Shown in pieces: positions 1 to 10,176 of a DNA stretch of 64,000 nucleotides. Both the position numbers and the translations under genes were made by a program. Each line of letters starts with the position of its first letter. Positions within the stretch are counted from its first letter, which is position 1. The DNA lies in NCBI RefSeq assembly GCF_003014485.1, contig NZ_PYGA01000002.1, positions 1-64,000 of the forward strand, in the 5' to 3' direction. Origin of the DNA: Murinocardiopsis flavida (GTDB lineage: Bacteria; Actinomycetota; Actinomycetes; Streptosporangiales; Streptosporangiaceae). Below the pieces are notes generated by a model, which searched no databases, was not told where the DNA came from, and saw nothing but the letters and a program-made list of their open reading frames with translations.

Positions 1-4
1 GCAT

Positions 5-28
5 CCGCGCACGCGGCCGCGTGCGCGG
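5..28. terminator. Perfect 24-bp palindrome at the window edge
   Basis: Positions 5-16 (CCGCGCACGCGG) are the exact reverse complement of 17-28, giving a 24-bp perfect palindrome centred on GGCC. It is probably the terminator of a gene lying left of the window. No T-tract follows, as is common in high-GC actinomycetes, so termination is inferred from shape only. Confidence 0.4.
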
Positions 29-524
29 CGGCCGAGGCGAGGGTGCGGCGCACCCCGGCCAGTCCCCTGTCGGGGGGTGGCTCGTGGGGTGTTCCGTGTT
101 CGAACATGTTTCCAGTATATGCGGTATTGCCTGCGTCGACCAGGTATGGTTCGGCTGATCTGGTGGTGTTTCGTTGGTCGTTGTGCCATGGGTGGGGGCG
201 ATGGATTCGGTCGTGATGCGGTGCTCGGCGAACGTTTCCGTGTTGACGCAGGTCAGGGGTTGGGCGTCGCCGGGCGGTGTGCCCGCAACGGCGCGGCCCG
301 CTCGTCCGACCAAGCGGCCCGCACCAGCGGTGCCCGACCCGGCGGGGTCCCAGCTCTCCGTACTCCCGCAGGGCGACCGGCGGCACGGCCCACCACCCGC
401 CTTAGGTGCTGCCTTTTCCACCAGATCGACAGCGTGCCGCCTCGCGGACAAGGCCGCACAGCAGACCCGGCGAAACCGTAGGCTGAAATCCGCACGTCAT
501 GGATGTGAGGGCGAGGTGGGCGAG
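29..524. other. Intergenic stretch with no recognisable gene
   Basis: About 500 bases lie before the first convincing gene. The open frames here translate to low-complexity Arg/Pro/Ala strings with no family resemblance. The segment around 95-180 is less GC-rich than its surroundings and could hold promoter elements, but I could not define a clear -35/-10 pair. I treat it as non-coding. Confidence 0.4.
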
Positions 525-1202
525 ATGACAGTGAGCGAGGTGACGGTGGGCGAAGTGATGGCCGAGCTGGCCGCGCTGGAGGACCCCAAGGTCCGCGAGG
601 TGAACGAGAAGCACGGTGATGACCACGGTGTGAACCTCGGCAAGTTGCGCGCGCTCGCGAAGCGGCTGAAGACCCAGCAAGAGCTCGCCTACCGACTCTG
701 GGAGACGGGCGACACCGCGGCAAGGCTGCTGGCGATGCTGATCTGCCGCCCGAAGGCGTTCGAGCGAGCGGAGCTGGACGCCATGCTGCGCGAGGCGCGA
801 ACCCCCAAGGTGCACGGCTGGCTCGTGAACTACGTGGTGAAGAAGAGCCCGCACGCCGAAGAGCTGCGCCTGGCCTGGACTGCCGATCCGGATCCGGTGG
901 TCGCGAGTGCCGGTTGGGCGCTGACGGCCGAACGCGTGACCAAGCGGCCCGAAAGCCTCGACCTCGTAGGGCTGCTCGACGTCATCGAGGCGGAAATGGC
1001 GGGCGCCCCGGAGCGTCTGCAATGGGAGATGAACCACTGCCTGGCTCAGATCGGGATCGAGCACGCCGAGCACCGTGCCCGCGCCACCGGCATCGGTGAG
1101 CGCCTGGAGGTACTCAAGGACTACCCGACGTCTCCGGGCTGCACCTCACCGTTCGCGCCCATCTGGATCAACGAGATGGTGCGCCGGAAGCAGGAGGCGT
1201 AG
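525..1202 (+). CDS. DNA alkylation repair (AlkD-like) family protein
   Basis: The 225-residue product resembles the actinobacterial DNA alkylation repair family (helical HEAT-like repeats, AlkD/AlkC superfamily). Features of the family that I recognise are the stretch GVNLGKLRALAKRLK near the N-terminus, the WLVNYVVKKSP helix, and the C-terminal segment ending in FAPIWINEMVRR. It has no signal peptide or membrane segment and should be cytosolic. The family binds DNA non-specifically through the concave face of the helical repeats; AlkD members excise bulky alkylated bases, but many paralogues have unknown activity, so the substrate is not assigned. The ATG at 525 is preferred because GAGGTGGG sits just upstream at 513-520; longer in-frame extensions have non-protein-like composition. 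It is apparently a single-gene unit. Confidence 0.8.
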   Translation: MTVSEVTVGEVMAELAALEDPKVREVNEKHGDDHGVNLGKLRALAKRLKTQQELAYRLWETGDTAARLLAMLICRPKAFERAELDAMLREARTPKVHGWLVNYVVKKSPHAEELRLAWTADPDPVVASAGWALTAERVTKRPESLDLVGLLDVIEAEMAGAPERLQWEMNHCLAQIGIEHAEHRARATGIGERLEVLKDYPTSPGCTSPFAPIWINEMVRRKQEA

Positions 1203-1487
1203 AAGGACCGCCGGAACGGCCCGATCGCGGGCGGAGGCAGGGCGACCCTGGCCGGTCACCGTGCCGGTCGTCGGGCTGGATGTCGTGCCGGTCGTCGGGC
1301 CGGTCGTCGGGCCGGGGGTCGTGCTCGCTCCCACCGCCCCTTCGGTGCTGAGCCAGCGCGGGATCATTCCCGGCACCGAGACCTCGCGCGGACGTCCGCC
1401 CTCGCAGGGGCCCTCGCAAAGGCCCGCACAATGGCCCACACAGAGGACGGTCGCGGAACGCGACCCGTCCCGCTCCCCTTTCGCCCC

Positions 1488-3275
1488 TCACTCGGAACCG
1501 GGTTCCGGACCGAGTACCGGAAGGTCGAGGTGGGGGACCGCGCCGAGGGAGAGGGTGAAGGTCTCGTCCGGCGGGCCGTAGCGCGCGAAGCACGAGGCGT
1601 CGTGGCCCGCCAACGCAAGCCGGATCCGGTGCCCGGCGCGGACGAGGGCGGCGACGGGTTGGAGTTCGACGGCCAAGTCGAGGTCCTGGCCGGGGACGAC
1701 CGGCAGGCTGTCGGCCCGCGCGAAGCTCCGCGGCACTCCCGTCCCCGCCGGCTCGGCCGGGCCGGTCGTCGCGCGGTGCTGGAACCGGAGGCAGCCCTCC
1801 GTCAGGTACGCCACCTCGCCGTCCGGTCCGATATCCGCCAAGTAGACGTAGACGGCGCCGTCGCCGCCCGACGTGGCGAGGCGCAGCGTCGCAACGGGAA
1901 AGCCGACCACGTGCAGGTCGGCGGGGACCGGCGCCGAGGTGAAGGTCATGAGTGATTCTTCGGCGGCCCTGCGGTCGGGGTACGCGGCGCCGCGGCCGAT
2001 CTCGCCTGCCAGCCACCGGTTGATCGGTCCCGACGACGCGGTGGGGTCGACGCGGTACGGCACGGTCGCCACCGGACCCGCGCCGTCCACCGGCTCCGCT
2101 GCCAGTTCGCCCGCCACGTTCGGGTACCAGCGCCGCGCGGCGAGACCCTTCGGCGGCCACGATGTGACCGTCTGCCGGCGGCCGGTGCCGAGGGTGCTGA
2201 AAGTCAGTGTCCCCGTCCCCGCAGGCCGCTCGCCGCGCTGGAGGTAACGCGCGAAGAAGTCGACCAGGCGGCGGTCCTGGCCCTCGGTCCCGAACGCGTC
2301 GGCGCCGAGCGAGCCATCGGGATTCAGAGTGTCGGCGTAGGTCCGTCCGCCGTGGCCCCAGGGCCCGATCTCGACCTCCTGGTGGTTGGCGAACGTCGCG
2401 AACCGCGCCAGTGCCCCGGCCGCGAAACCGCCGTCGATCCAGCCCGCACGGACCAGCATCGGGACACCCGAGGACTCGATCGCCTCGCGCGCCGCGACCG
2501 GTGCGGTGTCCTCCCAGTCGAGCCCCGGCAGTCGGTCGTCGCGGAAGGGCACCTGTTCCATGAGCCCGTCGACGTCGACGTTGGCCTGATGTTCCTTGAC
2601 GGCCGCTTCGAGCAGGGCCGGCCCCTCGGGCCCGTCCACCGGCTTCACCGGTGGCTGGTGCGGAAGGGACTCGGGCGGCAGGCCCGTGATCTCGGCGAGC
2701 CGCTCCCGCGCCCCGGCGACGCCGTCCTTGATCCGGCTCTCGCACATCCAACGGGCGAACCTGCCCGATGTGGCGCTCCCGCCCGGGTAGAAGAGTTGGC
2801 GGTAGGCATCGAGCGGACTGAACAACGCGGCCGCGGCGACGACGTGGGGGTTGCCGAGTCCCACCACGAGTTCGGCCGCCTGCCCCTCGTACGAGGTGCC
2901 GTAGACGCCGACCCGGCCGGTGGACCAGGGCTGCGCGGCCACCCAGTCGATGACGTCGCCGTAGTCCGCGACCTCGCGCGGTCCGAGCTCGATCGTCCGG
3001 GTGCCGAACGACGCCCCGGTACCGCGGGCGTCCACCAGGACCAGCGCGAATCCGGCACTGGTCCAGAGGTCGCCCTCTGCGCTGTTGGAGTCCGCCTCCG
3101 GCTCCGGCCCCGATGGGGCTTCGGCGCGGTGGTAGCGAGTGGCCCGGACGACGGTGGCCACCGCACCGTCCGCCGCGAGCCGCTCGACCGGGAGCCACAC
3201 GTCGACGGCGAGCCGCACGCCGTCACCGACCGGCACGTACAGGGACTGGACGCGACGCGCAGTATCGATGGCCAT
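1488..3275 (-). CDS. CocE/NonD family hydrolase (X-Pro dipeptidyl-peptidase S15 type)
   Basis: The 595-residue protein is an alpha/beta hydrolase of the CocE/NonD family. The N-terminal half has the peptidase S15 fold with the nucleophile elbow GTSYEG (Ser128) and an oxyanion-region DARGTGAS stretch about 45 residues before it. A later AGWIDGG segment and a GPWGHGG segment probably supply the Asp and His of the triad. The C-terminal third (about 380-590) is the jelly-roll X-Pro dipeptidyl-peptidase C-terminal domain. Family members cleave esters or amides (cocaine, glutaryl-7-ACA, Xaa-Pro substrates); the natural substrate here is unknown. No signal peptide is evident, so it is probably cytosolic. 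The start at 3275 gives a standard N-terminus; upstream extension is low-complexity. It is divergent from the secreted EEP-fold gene at 4055 across a long repeat-bearing gap. Confidence 0.88.
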   Translation of the reverse strand: MAIDTARRVQSLYVPVGDGVRLAVDVWLPVERLAADGAVATVVRATRYHRAEAPSGPEPEADSNSAEGDLWTSAGFALVLVDARGTGASFGTRTIELGPREVADYGDVIDWVAAQPWSTGRVGVYGTSYEGQAAELVVGLGNPHVVAAAALFSPLDAYRQLFYPGGSATSGRFARWMCESRIKDGVAGARERLAEITGLPPESLPHQPPVKPVDGPEGPALLEAAVKEHQANVDVDGLMEQVPFRDDRLPGLDWEDTAPVAAREAIESSGVPMLVRAGWIDGGFAAGALARFATFANHQEVEIGPWGHGGRTYADTLNPDGSLGADAFGTEGQDRRLVDFFARYLQRGERPAGTGTLTFSTLGTGRRQTVTSWPPKGLAARRWYPNVAGELAAEPVDGAGPVATVPYRVDPTASSGPINRWLAGEIGRGAAYPDRRAAEESLMTFTSAPVPADLHVVGFPVATLRLATSGGDGAVYVYLADIGPDGEVAYLTEGCLRFQHRATTGPAEPAGTGVPRSFARADSLPVVPGQDLDLAVELQPVAALVRAGHRIRLALAGHDASCFARYGPPDETFTLSLGAVPHLDLPVLGPEPGSE

Positions 3276-4054
3276 GCCGCGGATCCTGGCATACGCGGTG
3301 ATCAGACCCAACCGGTTTTCCGCGCCCGTGGGAAGCACTCGGACTCGGGCGCGGTCTGGGGCTCGGGCCCTGCGCTGTGGGTCCGGGACTGGCGGGGACG
3401 CGGCGGCGTGGTGCTTCGCGCCGCCGGGTGCTTCGCACTCCCCTACTGCGCCCGCTTCGCGGATTATCGCGCAGCGGGGGCCCGCGACGGCAGCCGCCGC
3501 GCCGCTGTGGGTCGACGCAGGCCATATGGCCTGCGGTTCCGGCCGCGGCTCGCTCAGCGGCCCGGCGCTGCGGCTCCGGGTGTCGATGAGCGGACGGACG
3601 GACGGACGGGCGGTCGGGCGGACAGACAGGCAGGCAGACGGGCGGACAGGCAGGCGGTCGCACGGCCAGTCGGGCGGACAGGAAGTTGGTCGGACGGGTG
3701 GTCGCACGGCCAGTCGGACGGACGGGCGGATGGGCGGGCGGGCGGATGGGCGGAGGCTCGGGCGGTGTTGGGTGGGTCGACCGGCTGTGCCGATGGCCTC
3801 GTGTGCGGGGGCGCCCACTGCGCGGCCCTCGGGAGGGCCGGCTCCTTCACGCTGCGGGGCTGGTTTCGGTGGCGGATTGGGCGCAGAATGGCGCGGCCGA
3901 CCGGATTCCGCCGGCGGCTTCACGTCCGGCTTCGAGCGCCGCGACGGGTGTAGGGCGAACAGCCCTATCCCCATCCCCCGTCTCCACCCATCGCCGCCTC
4001 CGCCGACATCCCCCACTCCCCTGCTCCCCCACCCACCGAGTGAGACGAGGCCGT
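3276..4054. other. 779-bp divergent intergenic region carrying a tetranucleotide array
   Basis: This gap separates two divergently transcribed genes and must hold both promoters. Its centre (3591-3766) is a degenerate 4-bp tandem array, described separately. Frames through it translate to Arg/Gly/Thr or Pro/Val/Arg repeats, which I regard as non-coding. The run-up to 4055 is C-rich on the plus strand and ends in a GAGACGAGG ribosome binding site. Confidence 0.5.
3591..3766. repeat. Degenerate tetranucleotide tandem array (CGGA/CGGG/CAGG units)
   Basis: The stretch reads as roughly 44 four-base units, mostly CGGA, CGGG, CGGT, CAGG and CAGA. Inside it is a longer exact duplication: GGTCGCACGGCCAGTCGG at 3656-3673 recurs at 3700-3717, exactly 44 bp (11 units) apart. 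This suggests block duplication on top of slippage. It lies wholly between genes. Confidence 0.8.
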
Positions 4055-5476
4055 ATGCCCTCCGCACTACGCCTGTTCACAGCCGCAGCGGTGAGTCCGC
4101 TGCTCGCCGCCGTATTCGTGCCCTCCGCCGCCGCTGATGAGGCGGTCGTCAAGGTCGCCGAGCTGACCGCGGGTTCCGAGGCCATCGGAGGCCCCGCCGA
4201 GACGTCGTGGCGCGCCCGCGCCGATGTCCTGGTGACCGACGGCGCGGGGAACCCGGTGCGCGGCGCCGTCGTGCGGGCCGTTTGGGCGCCCACACCCGGC
4301 GCCTCGGACAACGGCGGCGAGCGCCGCGTCTCCTGCGTGACGGGCACTGACGGCACGTGCGAACTGCGGCGCACCATCATCGATGCCGCGAAGGACCACC
4401 TGGCGATCACCGGTGTCCGCTATCGCACCGCCCGTTATGACGAGGAGGCGAGTGCGACCTCCGCTGTGGCGGTCCAACCCGCAGAACTCGCCGAACCCGT
4501 CCGGGTCATGCAGTGGAACATCTTCCACGGTGGCCGGAACGAGGGGCTCGGCGGGGAGGTCAACCTCGCTCAGCTGCTGGAGTTCGTGCAGACCCGGCGC
4601 CCTGACGTCCTGGCGACCGTGGAGACCTACGGCTCCGGTGACCGCATTCTCGACGCGCTCAACGAGGTGGCGCCCGCCGGGGTCGAGTACACCGGTACCA
4701 AGATCACCCAGCGCGAGCCGGGCCAGGGCGGCGACAACCTGTGGATCTTCAGCCGCTACGGGATCGAGAAGGTGTACCCGCCCGTCGAGGCGCCCGGCAT
4801 CGACAGTTTCAACTTCGGCGGACTGCGCCTCACCCTGGACTCCGGGCGCTCGGTCGACGTATTCGACACCTGGCTGAACTGGATTTCCGACCCCGAGTAC
4901 GTCATGGAGCGCGAGGCGCAGGCCATCGATGAAGGGCGGGAGCGCCCGTACGGCGACGAGTCGCTGGCCTCGTCGGACCTCAGCACCATCCGGTACTACC
5001 CGGACGGCAAAGTCACGACGGTCCCCGAACCCGAGAGCCGGATGCAGCAGATGCAGGCGGTACTGGACGACGCCATCCCCGGCTACGTGGGCGAGGCGGG
5101 GTCGGACGTCCCCGCGGTGCTCGCCGGGGACCTCAACGCGTCGTCGCACCTGGACTGGACGGCGGAGTTCGCCGACGCGCCCGGCCACCGCGGCATGGTC
5201 ATCGACTGGCCGGTGACCCGCGCCGTCGAGGACGACGGCTGGACCGACACCTACCGCAGCCTGCACCCCGATGTCGCCGAGCACCCCGGTGCGACGTGGA
5301 CCCCCATCGAGCGGTTGCGGGTGCCGCGGCGGATCGACTTCACCTTTGTGAAGGGGCGCGGTGTGGATGTGCGCGGCGCCGACATTGTCGACGCCAAGCT
5401 CCCGCGGCACGCCGACCAGCACGCGTTCTACTCCGACCACGCGGCCCAGATCACCGACTTGTCCTTCCACCACTGA
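4055..5476 (+). CDS. Secreted endonuclease/exonuclease/phosphatase-fold protein with N-terminal Ig-like domain
   Basis: The 473-residue product starts with a Sec signal peptide of about 27 residues (hydrophobic AAAVSPLLAAVFVPSAAA core). An Ig-like module of about 110 residues follows, and then an EEP (DNase I/AP endonuclease/sphingomyelinase) fold. EEP landmarks are MQWNIFHGG at the domain start, the metal-binding Glu in LATVETYG, LAGDLNASS (the NGDxN-type motif) and the C-terminal YSDHAAQ with its catalytic His. The enzyme should act outside the cell on phosphodiester or phosphomonoester bonds; nuclease, lipase and phosphatase activities all occur in this fold. GAGACGAGG at 4042-4050 supports the ATG at 4055. 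A strong inverted repeat at 5625-5665 ends the unit, shared with the convergent EamA gene. Confidence 0.85.
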   Translation: MPSALRLFTAAAVSPLLAAVFVPSAAADEAVVKVAELTAGSEAIGGPAETSWRARADVLVTDGAGNPVRGAVVRAVWAPTPGASDNGGERRVSCVTGTDGTCELRRTIIDAAKDHLAITGVRYRTARYDEEASATSAVAVQPAELAEPVRVMQWNIFHGGRNEGLGGEVNLAQLLEFVQTRRPDVLATVETYGSGDRILDALNEVAPAGVEYTGTKITQREPGQGGDNLWIFSRYGIEKVYPPVEAPGIDSFNFGGLRLTLDSGRSVDVFDTWLNWISDPEYVMEREAQAIDEGRERPYGDESLASSDLSTIRYYPDGKVTTVPEPESRMQQMQAVLDDAIPGYVGEAGSDVPAVLAGDLNASSHLDWTAEFADAPGHRGMVIDWPVTRAVEDDGWTDTYRSLHPDVAEHPGATWTPIERLRVPRRIDFTFVKGRGVDVRGADIVDAKLPRHADQHAFYSDHAAQITDLSFHH

Positions 5477-5572
5477 CCCGGCGCTGACGGCCACTGACCG
5501 GGAACCACCGGCCCGCACCCACCGGCCCGTACCCACTGACCGGAAACCACTGATCAGGAAACGTTGACCGGC

Positions 5573-5605
5573 ACCGCTCCGGCACCGCTCCGGCACCGCT
5601 CCGGT
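5573..5605. repeat. Triplicated 11-bp direct repeat
   Basis: CACCGCTCCGG occurs three times head to tail between the convergent genes at 4055 and 5668. No coding function is visible. Confidence 0.6.
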
Positions 5606-5624
5606 ACTTACACGCCACTGGCGT

Positions 5625-5665
5625 ACCGGCGCCGGGCTCCAGCCGGAAAGGAACCCGGCGCCGGT
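5625..5665. terminator. Bidirectional terminator hairpin
   Basis: ACCGGCGCCGGGCTCC (5625-5640) pairs with 5650-5665 over 16 bp with one mismatch, leaving a 9-nt loop. It lies between converging genes, 2 bp before the stop codon of the EamA transporter gene, so it can serve both. Confidence 0.7.
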
Positions 5666-5667
5666 GC

Positions 5668-6663
5668 TCAGATCCTGCCGACGGGGCGGGCCGATGCGCG
5701 CAGGAAGACGACGCCGACGCCGAAGGCGCAGATCGCGAAGCCCAGGACGCCGGTCGCGGGGATCGGGTCGCCGAACATGGCCCATGCCCACACGGCGGTG
5801 GCGGGCGGCGTGAGGTAGATCAGGCTGCTGACCTCCATGGCGCCGAGGCGGCGCAGCGCCAGCCAGTAGAGCCCGTAGCCGCCGAGTGTCGACAGGAGGA
5901 CGAACCAGACGACGGACGTCCAGAACGCCGAATCGGTCAGGTGGGGTCCGTAGAGGTCGCCGGCCGCGTACGCCATGACGCTGAAGGCGACCGCGCTGGT
6001 GGCGCATTGGATGCCGAGGCTCTCGACGATCGATGCCCGCATGGGCCGACGCGCTTCGACCAGGGTCGCGCTCACCAAGGCGAGCATTCCGGCGAAGGGC
6101 AGTGCGTAGGCCCATGCCGGTGCGTCGCCCGCGGTGAGGTCGCCGCCGACGACGACGGCGACACCCACGAAGCCGAAGGCGAGTCCGGCCCATTGTCTGC
6201 CGCTGACACGTTTGCCGAGGATCGGGCCTGCCGCGGACCCGGCGAGGAGGGGCTGGAGCGCGGCGATGATCGCGGCCGTGCCCGTGCCGACGCCGTACTC
6301 GATCGCGCCGACGGTGCCGCCGAGGTAGCAGACCTGGCTCAGCAGCCCGAGCAGTACGTGCCGCCGCAGCAGGGCGCCCGAAAGGCGTACCGGGCGCCAG
6401 CCGACGAGGTGGACCAGCCCGAGGACCACGGCGAGCAGCGGCACCAGCAGCAGGAAGCGCCACGCCATCAGGCTCAGGGTGCCGGCCGTCTCGGTGCCGA
6501 GTCGTCCGCCGATGAAGCCCGAGCTCCACATGAGGACGAATCCCACCGCCAGTGCGCCCGCGCCCACCGTGCCCGTTGCCGGGCGAGATCCCTTTGCCGG
6601 ACGAGCTTCCGTTGCCGGGGTCGCATCGACCTCCGCCGTGTTCGCGTATGTGCTGCTCGGCAT
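5668..6663 (-). CDS. DMT superfamily (EamA) transporter
   Basis: The 331-residue membrane protein has about ten hydrophobic segments arranged as two EamA repeats (roughly residues 38-170 and 180-320), typical of the drug/metabolite transporter superfamily. Recognisable pieces are LMWSSGFIGGRLG in the first helix pair and SLIYLTPPATAVWAWAMFGDPI near the end. The first 35 residues are an Ala/Thr/Pro-rich cytosolic tail. DMT proteins export amino acids, nucleobases or toxic metabolites; the substrate is unknown. AGGAGG lies a few bases upstream of the ATG. The gene is divergent from the TetR regulator at 6714 with only 50 bp between them, so that regulator is the likely repressor. Confidence 0.88.
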   Translation of the reverse strand: MPSSTYANTAEVDATPATEARPAKGSRPATGTVGAGALAVGFVLMWSSGFIGGRLGTETAGTLSLMAWRFLLLVPLLAVVLGLVHLVGWRPVRLSGALLRRHVLLGLLSQVCYLGGTVGAIEYGVGTGTAAIIAALQPLLAGSAAGPILGKRVSGRQWAGLAFGFVGVAVVVGGDLTAGDAPAWAYALPFAGMLALVSATLVEARRPMRASIVESLGIQCATSAVAFSVMAYAAGDLYGPHLTDSAFWTSVVWFVLLSTLGGYGLYWLALRRLGAMEVSSLIYLTPPATAVWAWAMFGDPIPATGVLGFAICAFGVGVVFLRASARPVGRI

Positions 6664-6713
6664 CGGCCCTCCTAGGTATACTCACTGGACTAGTTACTAC
6701 TATACTCATCGGT
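6664..6713. promoter_or_regulatory. Divergent promoter/operator between EamA exporter and TetR
   Basis: The 50-bp gap is unusually AT-rich for the window. TATACTCA occurs twice in direct orientation (6677-6684 and 6701-6708, 24 bp apart), and the palindrome ACTAGT lies between the copies (6689-6694). Overlapping -10 elements and a TetR operator are expected here; which bases the repressor contacts is not certain. Confidence 0.55.
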
Positions 6714-7346
6714 ATGGCAACTAAGGAACGAGAGTCCTCATCATGGGAAGTTCCGCGGCTGACACCCGGCGCTCGTGCCGCGCTCGACGCCGCCGGGCGG
6801 TTGTTCTACGAACGGGGCATCACCGCGGTCGCGGTCGAGTCCGTCGCCGAGGCGGCCGGAGTGACGAAGAAGACGGTCTACGACCGCTTCAAGTCCAAGT
6901 CCGCCCTGGTGTGCGCCTATTTGAGCGAACGCGACAGCAGGTACCGCGGCTGGGTGGAGTCTTGGATCGCCGAGCATCCGGAGACACCGCCGGTGCTCGC
7001 GGTCTTCGATGCCCTCGACGCGTGGATGACCGCCCGCGGCCCGAAGGGCTGCGCCTTCGTCCACGCCCACGCCCAACTGCTGGACACGCCCGAGCACCCC
7101 GCGCACCGGGTCATCAATGGGCAGAAGCAATGGCTCCACGACACGTTCCGGGATCTGGCGCATGACGCCGGTGTGCGCAGCGCCGACGCGCTTGCCGCGG
7201 AGCTCCTCTGCCTCCATGAGGGGGCCTGCGTCATGCACTCCACCACCGACATCACCGACGCCGTGACCCGCGCCCGGCGCGCGGCCCACGTCCTCCTCCA
7301 GGACGCCCTCGCCACGGGAGGGCGGAGCGCACCCGGCCGGAAGTGA
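6714..7346 (+). CDS. TetR family transcriptional regulator
   Basis: The 210-residue protein has a classic TetR N-terminal DNA-binding domain: LDAAGRLFYERGITAVAVESVAEAAGVTKKTVYDRFKSKSALV at about residues 18-60, with the helix-turn-helix around AGVTKKTVYDRF. The C-terminal half (about 75-205) is the ligand-binding/dimerisation domain, and the segment RGPKGCAFVHAHAQL is common in TetR_C-type effector domains. ATG 6714 gives the usual length; longer frames run back into the EamA gene. Its divergent placement 50 bp from the EamA transporter predicts local repression relieved by a transported compound. Confidence 0.9.
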   Translation: MATKERESSSWEVPRLTPGARAALDAAGRLFYERGITAVAVESVAEAAGVTKKTVYDRFKSKSALVCAYLSERDSRYRGWVESWIAEHPETPPVLAVFDALDAWMTARGPKGCAFVHAHAQLLDTPEHPAHRVINGQKQWLHDTFRDLAHDAGVRSADALAAELLCLHEGACVMHSTTDITDAVTRARRAAHVLLQDALATGGRSAPGRK

Positions 7347-7394
7347 CGGTGATCGCCCCACTCCCGCCGCTCCGGCGCGTGCCCGGCGGGTTTC

Positions 7395-9468
7395 TCAGGC
7401 GTCGTCGTGGGCGTCGCCCGGTCTGCCGTCGAGCGGTCCGCCGTCGAGCGGGATGCGGAGGGTGAACGTCGACCCCTCCCCCGGTGTGCTGGCGACCGAG
7501 GCGCTTCCGCCGTGCAGTTCCACCAGGTTGCGCACGATCGCGAGGCCCAGCCCGCTGCCCCCGGTCCGGCGGCTGCGCGACCGCTCCTCCCGCCAGAACC
7601 GGCTGAAGACGTGCGGCAGGTGCTCCGGCGCGATCCCGGTCCCGGTATCGGCGACCTCGATCACGGCGTCGCCGTCCGCCGCGTAGGCGCGCACCGTGAT
7701 GGCGCCGGGGGCCGGGGTGTGCCGCAGGGCGTTGCTCAGCAGGTTGCCGACCGCCTGCAACAGGCGGGTGCGGTCCGCGACCACCGCGGTGCCGTCGGAC
7801 GCCTCGGTGGTGAGCCGCAGACCCGCGTCGCGGGCACGCAGCCGGTAGCTCGCGGCGGCCTGCTCGACGACCTCGGCGATGCCGACGGGCTCCGGGGTGA
7901 GCCGGAGTTTCCCGGCGTCCGCGAGTGCGAGGTCCTGGAGGTCGTCGATGATGCGCTGGAGGACCAGGGTCTCCTCGACCAGCATCGCCATGCGCTTCGG
8001 GTCCATCGCGGCGACACCGTCCTGCGCCGCCTCAAGCCAGCCGCGGAGGTTGCTCAGCGGTGTGCGCAGCTCGTGCGAGACGTCGCTGACCATGGCCTTG
8101 CGCTGCGCCTCCATCCGTTCCAGGTGCGCCGACATCTCGTTGAAAGCGGTGGCGAGCCGGCCGATCTCGCCGGAGTCGCGCACCGCCACCCGCGCCGCGC
8201 CCTCGCCCGCGCGCATGCGCTGGACCGCGTCGGTGAGCGCGTGGACGGGGCGGACGAGCCGGGTCGACACCACGACGCTCACGACCACGGTTAGGACGAG
8301 CACCGCCAGGACCACTCCGGACACCCGGAGCAGGCCGTCGCGGGACAGACTGAGACCGGTCGCCGACTGGGTGTCGGGGTCGTCGATGAACAGCAGCGCC
8401 GCGGGGGCGACGTAGGGGTCGAGCTGTTCCCGGCGACTGGAGTCGACGCACGCCGCCGTCCGGGGGTCGAGCTTCTGTTCCGGTCCCGGGAGGTCGTACG
8501 GCGCGGAGGTCGGCTCGGGCGGGGCAGAGTGCTCCGGCGCCTCGGGCGGAGCGGTCTGCTCGGGCGGTTCCGGGGCCGGTGGGGAGGCTTCGGGCTCCGG
8601 TTCGGGTCGCGGTGCGGAGGACGGTTCGGGGGCCGGTGGCGGCTCAGCGGGGTCCTGCCCGCTGGAGGGCTGGGGCTGGGGGGCTTGGGCGTTGTCGGGA
8701 TCCGTGGACGCGGAGGGGGCGCCGGGGTCGGTGTCGGGAGCGGGGACGGGCACCTCCTCTCCCGTTGCGCCGTCGATCTGGAACTCGGCGCCGGGCTCGC
8801 CGCGTTTCCGGCAGGCGTCCATGAGGCGGTTCAGCTCGGCGAGCGCCTTCCGTTCGCTCTTGGTGGGCCGGTCCAACGCGTCGAGCCCGCACATGGACGA
8901 CAGCTCGGGGTCGCCGGCCGAGTCGGGTGCCGCCACGAAGGGGCGCCCGCTGGGCGTCACGGTCACCTCGACGGTCTCGCCGTAGGTCTCGTCCATGCAG
9001 GCCACGCCGTCGTCCGCGATCGTGCGGAGTCGGGACCGGTCGGCCTTGCCGAGCTTGAAGGGCCCCACCGCGCGGGCGTCGATGCGGTCGGCGTCCTCGG
9101 GGGCGAATGTGACGTCCACGGCGAGCGGGTCGACGACCGAGGTGGTGCTCATGGGCAGCGCCGGGGCGCCGTCGCCGGAGTCGGCGATGGGGCGGCGGTT
9201 CTCGGTGGTCAGGACGATCCGCCGGCCGGTGTCGGCGGCGAGGTCGTCCACAGTCCCCTGCACGCCGTCCCATTGGGGGTGCTCCGCGGCGTACCCGACG
9301 AGGGTGTCGTGGATGCGGGTGTCGACGGCGAGGGTCTCGCCCTGCTCCACGCTGATCGAGTCGGATGTGCCCTGCACGGCCAGCCACGCGGTCGCGATGA
9401 TGGAGCAGACGGCCACGAGTACCGAACTCGCCAGCAGGCGGGCGAGCAGGCTGTGGCGGAGCGCGCCC

Positions 9469-9488
<20 letters not shown>
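7395..9488 (-). CDS. Membrane sensor histidine kinase with Pro-rich extracytoplasmic domain
   Basis: The 697-residue kinase has an N-terminal transmembrane helix (about 14-38), an extracytoplasmic sensor of about 340 residues, a second helix near 395-415, a HAMP linker, a HisKA domain with the phosphoacceptor in SHELRTPLSN (His472), and a C-terminal HATPase with the DTGTGIAPEHLPHVFSRF and GGSGLGLAIV boxes. The distal part of the sensor, roughly residues 240-335, is a low-complexity Pro/Glu/Ser/Ala stretch that may be a wall-spanning stalk. The sensor also has several Cys residues (for example around ACMDETYG and SSMCGLD) that could form disulfides. Its start overlaps the response regulator stop by 20 bp, so the two are translationally coupled. 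Confidence 0.92.

Positions 9489-10176
<688 letters not shown>

Noticed and set aside
77..481. Open frame before the first gene
   Set aside because: Composition is Arg/Pro/Ala-rich with no domain and no ribosome binding site; overlapping frames on both strands look the same.
3595..3800. Arg/Gly/Thr- or Pro/Val-repeat ORFs over the 4-bp array
   Set aside because: They are translations of a tetranucleotide repeat in several frames; none has a ribosome binding site or plausible protein ends.
8440..8760. Plus-strand Gly-rich ORFs opposite the histidine kinase stalk
   Set aside because: They are antisense translations of the Pro/Glu-rich kinase segment.
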